A stretch of DNA of 10,041 nt from Bacillota bacterium (GCA_018725345.1 QLUI01000040.1:1-10041); one strand, 5' to 3'; positions 1 to 6,875 are shown, counted from the first letter of the stretch. Notes: generated from the sequence alone by a model not told the origin. Made by a program: numbers and translations.

Positions 1-2
1 CG

Positions 3-1070
3 TCTGTTTCTGTCGGCTTTGCCACCAATTTGGCCATAATTCTTTTATTTGGCCCGGGTCCGGCGGCCTGGGTCAACTTTGCCACAATTATATATTTTCG
101 GAAAGCGGAACATCGCAAAGCGCTGTATCAGGAGTTGTTTAATGCTTCACAACTGACGCTGACGGCCGGCGGCGCCGGCTATGTTTATCTGCTGGCAGGG
201 GGGATTCCCGGAGAGGTAGTCTTTCCCCGAGCCTTCTTCCCCATGGCGGTAGCTATTTTAGCCAATTTTTTTATTAACGTCCTTTTGGTGGGAATTATAA
301 TCTCCTTAACCCAAAAAAAATCATTCCGCAACGTTTGGCTGGTGACTTTCAGATGGAGCCTTCTCAACTATCTTGCCCTTTCCCCCCTGGGGATTTTAAT
401 TGCCATCGTATATGGCAGTATTGGGATAGTTGCCGTCCTTCTATTAATGCTGCCGCTGATGGTGGCGCGGCATACTTTTATCCTTTATATGGAGATGCGC
501 AACCAGTATATCAGCACAATTAAAGCTTTGACAAAGGCGATTGACGCGAAAGACCATTACACCCACGGCCATTCCGAGCGGGTGGCAGCATATGTAGTCG
601 CTATCGCCTCAGAGTTGAAGTTGCCGGAAGATTTTCAGGAGAAACTTGAGTTCCTGGCGCTGATGCATGATATCGGTAAAATCAGTATTCCGGAAACAAT
701 CTTAAATAAACCGAGCAGACTCTCAGATGATGAGTTTGATTTAATCCGCACTCATCCCGAAGTCGGGGCGGAAATCATCAAGAATATTAAACTGATCGGC
801 GAATATGCCGATATTGTGCGACATCATCACGAGTGGATTGATGGACGTGGTTATCCCGGCGGCATTACAGGTGAGAAAATCTCGCTTGGCGCGAGAATCA
901 TGAGCGTGGCTGATGCCTTCGACGCCATGACATCAGCGCGGAGTTACAGTGCGCCTAAGAGCAAGCAGGAGGCGCTGGCGGAACTTGAACGCTGCTGTCA
1001 TACGCAGTTCTGTGCTGATGTGGTGAAAGCCTTTGTGAAAGTACTGCGAAGAAGAGGTGAAATTTCTTGA
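3..1070 (+). CDS. Membrane-anchored HD-GYP domain phosphodiesterase (5' partial)
   Basis: This protein probably hydrolyses the second messenger cyclic di-GMP at the inner face of the membrane. The frame is open to the window edge, so the true start lies upstream; residues are counted here from a TTG at position 30. The N-terminal part is hydrophobic, with likely membrane segments near residues 37-57, 68-93 and 112-145. A cytoplasmic HD-GYP domain follows from about residue 160. It shows the early histidines of HGHSERV (179, 181), the HD pair in MHDIGK (213-214), the HHHE cluster (265-268), DGRGYP (271-276) and the SVADAFDAMTSARSY helix, so the metal-binding set looks intact. The C-terminal TQF-DVVKAF stretch is also typical. 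The stop codon overlaps the next gene by four bases. The family and catalytic role are clear; the signal sensed by the membrane part is unknown. Confidence 0.9.
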   Translation, partial: SVSVGFATNLAIILLFGPGPAAWVNFATIIYFRKAEHRKALYQELFNASQLTLTAGGAGYVYLLAGGIPGEVVFPRAFFPMAVAILANFFINVLLVGIIISLTQKKSFRNVWLVTFRWSLLNYLALSPLGILIAIVYGSIGIVAVLLLMLPLMVARHTFILYMEMRNQYISTIKALTKAIDAKDHYTHGHSERVAAYVVAIASELKLPEDFQEKLEFLALMHDIGKISIPETILNKPSRLSDDEFDLIRTHPEVGAEIIKNIKLIGEYADIVRHHHEWIDGRGYPGGITGEKISLGARIMSVADAFDAMTSARSYSAPKSKQEALAELERCCHTQFCADVVKAFVKVLRRRGEIS

Positions 1071-1597
1071 TTCTGGTAGGCGTGATCCTGGCGGTGGCAG
1101 TGGCGCTACTTAGAGGCGGGAGGCTTTCGCGGCTTAGTGATTTAGGATTAAAGCTGCTACCGCTTGTCTGGTTGGTGTTAATCATGCGCTCCCTGGTGTC
1201 CGTTCTGGAAAGTCGGGGAATGAGTTGGGCGCCTTTGCTGCAGGTGGCGGCATTTCTCATCTTGTTCGTAGTTCTTGTGCGAAACCTGGATGCAGCGGGA
1301 ATGAAACTGTTTGGCTTAGGCAGTCTGTTGAATTTTCTGGCAATCGCGGCAAACGGCGGGGCAATGCCTGTCTCACCCGCTGCTTTGGCTGTTTTGGGAG
1401 TGAGTAAGCTGCCGACCGGTACCCACACACTCTTAACTCCTGAGAGCCGCTTATCATTTTTTTCAGATATTATCCCGTTATGGCTGCCCTACCCCCAGGT
1501 GATTAGTGTGGGCGATATGCTGATGGTTGCCGGGATGTTTTTATTTATCCAGCAGAAGATGCTTGCCGGGCGCGGACTTGTTTCAGCCGAGAAATAA
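1067..1597 (+). CDS. DUF5317 family membrane protein
   Basis: This is a 176-residue integral membrane protein of unknown function. It starts at TTG 1067, where TTGA overlaps the stop of the HD-GYP gene. An AGAGGTGA Shine-Dalgarno sequence at 1053-1060 sits six bases upstream and supports this start. The protein begins with a membrane segment followed by LLRGGRLSRLSDL, then has about three more hydrophobic segments. It carries the conserved stretch ANGGAMPVSPAAL (about residues 95-107) and a HTLLTPESRLSFFSDIIPL segment (about 120-138), ending with a VISVGDMLMVAGMFLF helix. I recognise these as marks of the DUF5317 family, found mainly in Gram-positive bacteria. The overlap suggests translational coupling to the phosphodiesterase gene, but no biochemical link can be read from the sequence. 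Confidence 0.85.
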   Translation: MILVGVILAVAVALLRGGRLSRLSDLGLKLLPLVWLVLIMRSLVSVLESRGMSWAPLLQVAAFLILFVVLVRNLDAAGMKLFGLGSLLNFLAIAANGGAMPVSPAALAVLGVSKLPTGTHTLLTPESRLSFFSDIIPLWLPYPQVISVGDMLMVAGMFLFIQQKMLAGRGLVSAEK

Positions 1598-1606
1598 TGA
1601 TAAAAT
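1578..1606 (+). promoter_or_regulatory. Candidate sigma-A promoter for secA, extended -10
   Basis: A TTGTTT hexamer (1578-1583), a 17-base spacer and TAAAAT (1601-1606) are preceded by TG at 1598-1599, which gives an extended -10. The -10 matches five of six consensus bases and the -35 only three. The site overlaps the end of the DUF5317 gene. Transcription would start near 1613, about 58 bases before the secA start codon. This is inferred from consensus matching only. Confidence 0.45.
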
Positions 1607-1621
1607 AAGTTTGGATTCTGT

Positions 1622-1650
1622 AAGGGAACCGTTAGGTTCCTTTTGTATTA
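1622..1650 (+). terminator. Terminator-like hairpin in front of secA
   Basis: AAGGGAACC (1622-1630) and GGTTCCTTT (1635-1643) pair across a GTTA loop. The stem is nine pairs with one G-U, and T-rich bases TTTTGTATT run on from its base. It can end the HD-GYP/DUF5317 transcript. If the promoter at 1578-1606 is real, the same hairpin would also sit within about ten bases of the secA transcript 5' end, acting as a stabiliser or attenuator. The T run is short, so termination may be partial. Confidence 0.6.
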
Positions 1651-1670
1651 TAAATATTGGAGGTTTTGGC

Positions 1671-4526
1671 ATGCGCGGCCTGATAGCCAAACTTATCGGT
1701 GATGTAAACCAACGTGAAATCCGTAAGGTGAAATCCATGGTTGAGAGGACTAACCTGTTTGAGGAAGAGATAAAAGCATTGACGACAGAAGCTCTGCGCG
1801 CTAAAACGGCGGAATTTAGAGAGCGGTTAAATATTGCCCTGGGCGAGCAGCGTCAACAGCTGGTTGAACTGAAAGCAGCTTTGCCCCCTAATGCAGACGC
1901 CCTGGAACAACGGGAATTGGCGGATGCGGAAAAAGAGCTGTTTAAAGCGGAGCAGGCAGCGCTTTTGGAACTTTTGCCCGAGGCTTTTGCTGTGGTGCGG
2001 GAAGCGGGCTGCAGAGTGCTGAGAATGCGCCATTTTGATGTGCAACTCTTGGGCGGTATTATCCTGCATCAGGGGCGGATTGCGGAGATGAAAACGGGCG
2101 AAGGAAAAACGCTGGTGGCCACTTTGCCGGCGTATCTTAACGCCTTGACAGGTCGCGGTGTTCATATTGTCACAGTTAATGATTATCTGGCTGCGCGCGA
2201 CAGGGAATGGATGGGGCCACTTTATGAGGTTTTGGGTTTGTCGGTGGGCCTGATTGTCCACGGGCTGGAGCAGGCAGCGCGACGTGTTGCGTATGCCGCT
2301 GATATTACCTACGGCACTAACAACGAGTTCGGCTTCGACTATCTGCGGGAGAATATGGTGCTTTACCAGGAAAATCTGGTGCAAAGGCAGTTGTATTACT
2401 CAATAGTGGATGAAGTGGACAGCATCTTAATTGATGAAGCCAGAACGCCGCTGATTATCTCCGGACAAATGAAGACGGAAGAGAAGCAGCATGATGACTA
2501 TGCCCGCATTGACAGTGCGGTGCGGCGGCTGAAGCAGGATACTCATTTTGAAGTTGACGAGAAGGCTAACTCGGTGACTTTAAGCGACGAAGGCGAGCGT
2601 CAAATAGAGACATTATTGGCTGAGAAAGGTCTTTATGGGGAAGAAGATATCGTCTACGAAGAAGTGGAAGATGAACAGGTCTTGGAAACAGGTCAGACTC
2701 AGCATAGAAGCATCATTAAAAAGAAAGTGGAGAACGCGCTGCGAGCCCACAATCTGATGAAACGGGACAAAGATTATGTCGTCACAGACGGACAGATTAT
2801 TATTGTGGATGAATTTACCGGCCGCCTGATGTACGGGCGTCGCTATAGTGATGGGCTGCATCAAGCGATAGAGGCCAAAGAAAGGGTAAAGGTGGCCAAG
2901 GAAAGTATGACGCTGGCCTCCATCACATTCCAGAATTATTTCCGCATGTATAAAAAATTAGCCGGCATGACTGGGACGGCTGCTACGGAGGAAGCGGAAT
3001 TTCAAAGCATCTACGGCATGGACGTAGTTGCAATCCCCACAGATAAGCCCATGGTGCGTCATGATTTGTCGGACGTGATTTATAAGACAAAGCATGGCAA
3101 ATTTCGGTGGGTTGTGGAGGAAATTCTTGAACGTCACAAAACGGGGCAGCCTATGCTGGTGGGGACGATCTCCATTGAGACATCTGAAGAGTTAAGCCGC
3201 ATTTTGCATAAGCGCGGCGTGCGGCACGAAGTGCTAAACGCCAAACATCATGAACGCGAGGCTAAAATCATTGCCCAGGCAGGACGCCTTGGTGCGGTAA
3301 CGATTGCTACAAACATGGCGGGGCGCGGCACAGATATCTTGCTGGGCGGCAATTCTGAATCTTTGGCGGAAGATGGGTTTCGCGCGGAATATGGTTGCTC
3401 CCTGGAAGAATATAGGAGTAGGCCGGCTTTGTCCGAAAGTGAAAAAAACAATGCGCATACTCATTATGAGAAGTTGCTGGAGAAATACAGAGAAGAAACC
3501 CGCTGTGAGCGGGAGAAGGTAATTGGAGCGGGCGGCCTCCATATCTTAGGGACAGAAAGGCACGAATCAAGGCGAATTGACAATCAGTTGCGCGGTCGTT
3601 CCGGTCGCCAAGGAGATCCCGGTTCCAGCCAGTTTTATATCTCGCTCGAAGATGATCTGATGCGCCTCTTTGGTGGCGATAATATTTATGGAATCATGGA
3701 AAAACTGGGGTTAGACGAAGATACGCCTATCGACCATCCGCTAATCAGCCGTGCGATTGAGTCTGCTCAGAAGAAAGTGGAAAACCGAAACTTTGAAATC
3801 CGAAAACATATTTTGGAATATGACAATGTAATTAATGAGCAGCGAGAAGTGATCTACGCTCAGCGCCGCCGGGTACTGGAAGGGGAGAGCCTGCGCGAGA
3901 CTGTAATGGAATGGCTGCCTGAACTGGTAAACGAAGCGCTGACTCAGTATGCCAGCGACAAAGTGTATGATGACGAATGGGATCTGGAAGGTTTACTGAC
4001 CTGGGCTGAAGGAATTTTTCTGGCTCATCGGCGGCTGAAGAAAATTGAATTAGAGGGAAAAAGCAAGGATGAGCTGCATGAGATTTTTCTGAGCGCAGCT
4101 ATTGATGCCTATAGCGGACGAGAAGAAAAAATCGGCGTTGAAACTATGCGTGAATTGGAACGAGTAGTGATTCTTCGCATTGTTGACTCCAAGTGGATGA
4201 CCCATATTGATAGCATGGATGAACTGCGGCATGGTGTGGGGCTGCGGGCCTACGGACAGCGTAACCCTTTGGTGGAGTATAAGTACGAAGCGCATAACAT
4301 GTTTAATGCAATGATTCACGCCATTAAGGAGGAGTCGGTAAGTTTACTTTACCGTATTCAGGTTGCGGCACCGCCGCAACGCCAAGCAGTGGCTGTAACT
4401 GATGATGCGCCTTCAAGTCTTGGCTCTGCAGCGCATGCGCAGTCCCGTGCGGTTAAGAAGGTAGGACGGAATGACCCGTGTCCTTGCGGCAGCGGGAAAA
4501 AATATAAAAAATGTTGTTGGAAGTAG
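1671..4526 (+). CDS. secA: Preprotein translocase ATPase SecA
   Basis: SecA is the ATPase motor that pushes unfolded preproteins through the SecYEG channel. The start is ATG 1671 because GGAGG (1659-1663) lies seven bases upstream and the product then begins MRGLIAKLIGD; the frame is open further upstream but overlaps the previous gene. Visible motifs are Walker A MKTGEGKT (residues 140-147), Walker B DEVD (247-250) with DEARTPLIISG, the cross-linking domain entry FTGRLMYGRRYS, helicase motif TNMAGRGTDI, the arginine-finger region RRIDNQLRGRSGRQGDPG, and a C-terminal zinc motif CPCGSGKKYKKCC. The product is 951 residues, longer than B. subtilis (841) or E. coli SecA (901). The extra length lies in about 45 charged residues before Walker A (54-100), an acidic patch near 324-349 and an insert near 561-617. 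No motif is lost. prfB follows after seven bases. Confidence 0.98.
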   Translation: MRGLIAKLIGDVNQREIRKVKSMVERTNLFEEEIKALTTEALRAKTAEFRERLNIALGEQRQQLVELKAALPPNADALEQRELADAEKELFKAEQAALLELLPEAFAVVREAGCRVLRMRHFDVQLLGGIILHQGRIAEMKTGEGKTLVATLPAYLNALTGRGVHIVTVNDYLAARDREWMGPLYEVLGLSVGLIVHGLEQAARRVAYAADITYGTNNEFGFDYLRENMVLYQENLVQRQLYYSIVDEVDSILIDEARTPLIISGQMKTEEKQHDDYARIDSAVRRLKQDTHFEVDEKANSVTLSDEGERQIETLLAEKGLYGEEDIVYEEVEDEQVLETGQTQHRSIIKKKVENALRAHNLMKRDKDYVVTDGQIIIVDEFTGRLMYGRRYSDGLHQAIEAKERVKVAKESMTLASITFQNYFRMYKKLAGMTGTAATEEAEFQSIYGMDVVAIPTDKPMVRHDLSDVIYKTKHGKFRWVVEEILERHKTGQPMLVGTISIETSEELSRILHKRGVRHEVLNAKHHEREAKIIAQAGRLGAVTIATNMAGRGTDILLGGNSESLAEDGFRAEYGCSLEEYRSRPALSESEKNNAHTHYEKLLEKYREETRCEREKVIGAGGLHILGTERHESRRIDNQLRGRSGRQGDPGSSQFYISLEDDLMRLFGGDNIYGIMEKLGLDEDTPIDHPLISRAIESAQKKVENRNFEIRKHILEYDNVINEQREVIYAQRRRVLEGESLRETVMEWLPELVNEALTQYASDKVYDDEWDLEGLLTWAEGIFLAHRRLKKIELEGKSKDELHEIFLSAAIDAYSGREEKIGVETMRELERVVILRIVDSKWMTHIDSMDELRHGVGLRAYGQRNPLVEYKYEAHNMFNAMIHAIKEESVSLLYRIQVAAPPQRQAVAVTDDAPSSLGSAAHAQSRAVKKVGRNDPCPCGSGKKYKKCCWK

Positions 4527-4533
4527 GTGCAAG

Positions 4534-5644
4534 ATGTCAGCGGAAATTAAAATTGCTTACAAGGAACTTTGCGAGCGTCTTACCGAAATGAGTGTTTCCC
4601 TTTGACGTTGCTCAAAAAAGTGAACTTATTCGGAAGCTCTCAGAAGACTCAGGTCGTGTGGAGTTCTGGTCCGATGCCGATAAAGCGCAAAAAATTATCC
4701 AGCAGTTAAAGACGTTGCGCGATGATGTTGAACTAGTAGTGGCTGCGCGCCGGAAGCTAGATGACCTGGACGTGACCATTACGCTCGCGGCTGAAGAAGG
4801 TGACGCAGAACTGTGGGTTGATGCAGCAGAAAATGTTACTGCCTTGGCATTGGAAATTGGCAGGCTGGAGTTAGCTGTTCTCTTCAGGGGGCGCTATGAT
4901 GACCATAATGCTATCATCGCCATTCACCCCGGCGCCGGTGGCACAGAGTCCCAAGACTGGGCTGCCATGTTGGTGCGGATGTATACCCGCTGGGCTGAAA
5001 GGAAAAATTTTCTAGTGGAAATCATGGACCTGCTTCCCGGAGACGAGGCAGGAGTTAAAAGTGCCACACTTTTAATAAAGGGGAAAAATGCTTACGGTTA
5101 TCTTAAGGCAGAGCGAGGTGTTCATCGTCTGGTGCGCGTTTCCCCCTTCGACTCCGCAAGTCGGCGCCACACCTCCTTTGCTTCCCTAGACGTGTTGCCG
5201 GAGGTGGAAGAAGGGGAGCAGGATGCGGAGATTAAGCAAGATGAATTGAAGATTGATACCTACCGCTCCAGTGGGGCCGGCGGACAACATGTTAATACTA
5301 CCGATTCTGCAGTGCGGATTACACATCTACCTACCGGCTTTGTGGTTCAATGCCAGAATGAGCGTTCGCAGCATGCCAATAGAGATCGTGCAATGAAGGT
5401 GTTACGCGCCAAGCTGGCAGATCTGCAGCAGCGACAACAGTTGGAAGAACGGAGCAGTATCAGGGGGCAACAAAAAGAAATTGCTTGGGGCAGTCAGATT
5501 CGCTCCTATGTGTTTCAGCCCTATACCTTGGTGAAAGACCATCGTATCGGCATGGAAGTAGGCAATATTAACGCGGTAATGGACGGTGAGCTGGATGAGC
5601 TGATTGAGTCTTACCTGCGCCAGACAGCCGGGAAGCAAGGGTAA
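4534..5644 (+). CDS. prfB: Peptide chain release factor 2 (RF2), made by programmed +1 frameshift
   Basis: RF2 recognises UGA and UAA stop codons and triggers release of the finished peptide. The reading starts at ATG 4534, after AGGTG (4525-4529) that overlaps the secA stop, and runs 23 codons to CTT followed by an in-frame TGA (4603-4605). A +1 shift on CTT TGA C resumes at GAC 4604-4606 (SLDVAQKSEL) and continues to TAA 5642-5644, giving 369 residues, close to the 365 of E. coli RF2. The stop-recognition motif SPF is present (RLVRVSPFDSASRRHTSF), as is the catalytic GGQ loop (SSGAGGQHVNTTDSAV), so this is RF2 and not RF1. The site autoregulates synthesis: scarce RF2 leaves the UGA unread and favours shifting. 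Unusually, the AGGGGG-like sequence normally placed just before CTT is missing here. Confidence 0.96.
4600..4606 (+). promoter_or_regulatory. RF2 autoregulatory +1 frameshift site (CTT TGA C)
   Basis: The slippery CTT codon (4600-4602), the UGA stop and the following C form the conserved RF2 recoding heptamer. Frame 0 ends at TGA after 23 residues and frame +1 carries the rest of RF2, so the shift is needed for full-length protein. The preceding codons are ATG AGT GTT TCC. They carry no AGGGGG-type internal Shine-Dalgarno, which the family normally has about three bases before CTT. Confidence 0.92.
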
Positions 5645-5663
5645 AGGAGAGGGGGGTGCAGGG

Positions 5664-6524
5664 ATGGCCAAGTATCAAGCAGGCAAAGAATATGCCGTCG
5701 TCCTGCTGGGCACCACCTTAGTGGCCGCAGCCTTTCAATTATTTCTTGTGCCAAACCAAATTGCAGCCGGCGGAATCAGTGGCTTAGGAGTCATTTTCTT
5801 TCACCTCCTGGGTTTGCCGGTGGGACTGACCATCTTCTTTTTGAATCTGCCGCTTTTTATTTTGGCAGCGCGGTTGTTTGGTGGCAGCTTTATTGCTCGA
5901 GGCCTCTTTGGCGCGATTACTCTGTCGCTAATGGTGGAGCTACTGGTATTTTTGCCGGTGCTGACGAAAGATCTTTTGCTAGCTTCACTTTACGGAGGGG
6001 CTTTGATGGGTGTTGGCGTTGCCCTTGTGTTTCGGGCAAGAGGTTCCACCGGCGGCACGGTTTTAGCGGCTCAGGTTTTAAACAAGCTGTTCGGCTTTAC
6101 TATGGGCCAAAGTCTGCTCAGTGTGGATTTTTTAGTAGTTGTTTTTGCGGGTATCGTGTTTAGTTTGGAGCTTGCTATGTATGCTCTAATCTCGCTGTTT
6201 GTGAGCAGTAGGGTGATTGACCTTGTGCAAGAAGGAATCAGCAGCAGTAAGGCTGCCCTCATAATTTCCTCCCATACAGAAATAATTGTCGATAATATTC
6301 TCCTGGAGCTTAATCGCGGAGCTACCATCCTTCACGGTAGAGGTGCCTATACTGGACATTCGCGTGAGATGGTGCTGACAGTAGTTTCCCAGTCAGAGGT
6401 CCAGCGCCTGAAAACCATTGTACAGGAAGTCGATCAGCGAGCTTTTGTCATTCTGGGTAATGCCCATGAAGTTTTGGGGGAAGGTTTTAAGGTGGCTAAG
6501 CTGCGCAAGGCAGATATTAATTAA
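5664..6524 (+). CDS. YitT family membrane protein (DUF161 plus DUF2179)
   Basis: This is a 286-residue member of the YitT family, which is widespread and multicopy in Firmicutes; its transport or other role is not established. The start is ATG 5664, preceded by a long purine-rich tract with AGGAG (5645-5649) and GGGGGGTG. The N-terminal two thirds hold about five or six membrane segments. They include the family stretch LVPNQIAAGGISGLGVIF (about residues 28-45) and the glycine-rich RGSTGGTVLAAQVLNK loop (about 125-140). The soluble C-terminal third (from about 200) is a DUF2179 domain, with ELNRGATILHGRGAYTG and a VILGNAHEVLGEGF ending. The gene lies 19 bases after prfB with no terminator between, so it probably belongs to the secA transcript, and it ends just before a strong terminator. 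Confidence 0.9.
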   Translation: MAKYQAGKEYAVVLLGTTLVAAAFQLFLVPNQIAAGGISGLGVIFFHLLGLPVGLTIFFLNLPLFILAARLFGGSFIARGLFGAITLSLMVELLVFLPVLTKDLLLASLYGGALMGVGVALVFRARGSTGGTVLAAQVLNKLFGFTMGQSLLSVDFLVVVFAGIVFSLELAMYALISLFVSSRVIDLVQEGISSSKAALIISSHTEIIVDNILLELNRGATILHGRGAYTGHSREMVLTVVSQSEVQRLKTIVQEVDQRAFVILGNAHEVLGEGFKVAKLRKADIN

Positions 6525-6532
6525 CTAAATTT

Positions 6533-6585
6533 GAAATAAGGAGAAGCGGCGGATTTGACAAATCCGCCGCTTCTCCTTATTTTTC
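6533..6585 (+). terminator. Long perfect-stem intrinsic terminator after yitT
   Basis: Bases 6534-6556 pair without mismatch to 6560-6582, giving 23 base pairs around a three-base GAC loop. The stem core is GC-rich (GCGGCGG/CCGCCGC) and TTTTT follows (6580-6584). This should stop transcription of secA-prfB-yitT. On the - strand the bases after the stem are also T-rich, so it may work in both directions and serve the small convergent ORF at 6577-6699, whose stop codon lies inside the stem. Confidence 0.93.
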
Positions 6586-6699
6586 GTATGGGAGGGGCAC
6601 AAGGTTGTCAGTGTTCGTGACAATACTGAAAAGATCGGGGTCGTAATTGAAAGGGTGAAAATATTCGCATATTTTAAATTTAGTTTCGCTGATCGGCAT
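6577..6699 (-). CDS. Possible 40-residue small protein, unrecognised
   Basis: On the - strand an ATG (6699-6697) opens 40 codons closed by TAA (6579-6577) inside the yitT terminator stem. An AAAGGG sequence (6711-6706) lies six bases before the ATG, a fair Shine-Dalgarno. The product begins MPISETKFKICEYF and ends DNLVPLPYEK. It is soluble, acidic to neutral, with no membrane segment or signal peptide, and it has a protein-like composition in an otherwise AT-rich gap. Convergence on a terminator that could act both ways fits a real gene. Against it, I see no convincing - strand promoter and do not recognise the family. The complementary + strand is also open in the same register, so chance cannot be excluded. 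Confidence 0.35.
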   Translation of the reverse strand: MPISETKFKICEYFHPFNYDPDLFSIVTNTDNLVPLPYEK

Positions 6700-6721
6700 C
6701 AATTTCCCTTTATGGCGTGAG

Positions 6722-6749
6722 TTGACAAATCAAGCAAAAGAAGTAGAAA
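6722..6749 (+). promoter_or_regulatory. Candidate promoter for the ftsEX operon
   Basis: A perfect TTGACA (6722-6727) is followed after 16 bases by TAGAAA (6744-6749), which matches four of six -10 bases and lies at the start of a long A-tract. Use of this site would give an untranslated leader of roughly 280 bases before ftsE. The -10 is weak, so other promoters within the leader are possible. Confidence 0.35.
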
Positions 6750-6806
6750 AAAAAAATTTTTTGCAAAAAAAAAATGTCTAATTAAAAAGGTTTTTCTAAA
6801 TAACTG

Positions 6807-6827
6807 TCGAACTTATGTTAAGTACGA
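6807..6827. promoter_or_regulatory. Operator-like dyad resembling a LexA (SOS) box
   Basis: The dyad is centred on 6817: ACTTA (6811-6815) mirrors TAAGT (6819-6823), and outer TCG (6807-6809) mirrors CGA (6825-6827). Within it, CGAAC (6808-6812), four bases, then GTT (6817-6819) matches most of the Gram-positive LexA pattern CGAAC-N4-GTTCG, but the last two bases are AA. It lies about 75 bases below the candidate promoter. Whether any repressor binds is unknown. Confidence 0.25.
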
Positions 6828-6855
6828 GCAGGAAATTGTCATTATTGATTAAGCT

Positions 6856-6875
6856 TAAAAACAAAAAAACATTTC
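6856..6875 (+). repeat. 20-nt direct repeat, copy 1
   Basis: The sequence TAAAAACAAAAAAACATTTC occurs here and again, identical, at 6999-7018. Flanking bases differ. It is A-rich but not a simple homopolymer, so a chance exact match within 150 bases is unlikely though not impossible. Confidence 0.7.

Noticed and set aside
955..1428. 157-residue - strand ORF opposite the HD-GYP/DUF5317 junction
   Set aside because: It lies wholly opposite two recognised genes, shows low-complexity S/P/R/T-rich composition and no recognisable motif, so it is a shadow ORF.
1527..1670. 48-residue N-terminal extension of SecA from an upstream in-frame start
   Set aside because: It overlaps the DUF5317 gene, crosses the hairpin, and lacks SecA similarity. 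ATG 1671 has GGAGG at ideal spacing and the expected N terminus.
4592..5644. prfB read as a normal gene starting at GTG 4592
   Set aside because: There is no Shine-Dalgarno before GTG 4592. ATG 4534 with AGGTG and the conserved CTT TGA C explain the full RF2 N terminus by frameshifting.
6605..6623. TTGTCA / TGACAA inverted repeat as an operator
   Set aside because: It has only six base pairs with a seven-base gap, no adjacent promoter, and lies within the possible - strand ORF. Chance is likely.
6655..6720. 21-codon + strand ORF from GTG 6655
   Set aside because: The start is rare and has only a weak purine tract. The opposite strand offers a longer ORF with a better ribosome-binding site in the same bases.
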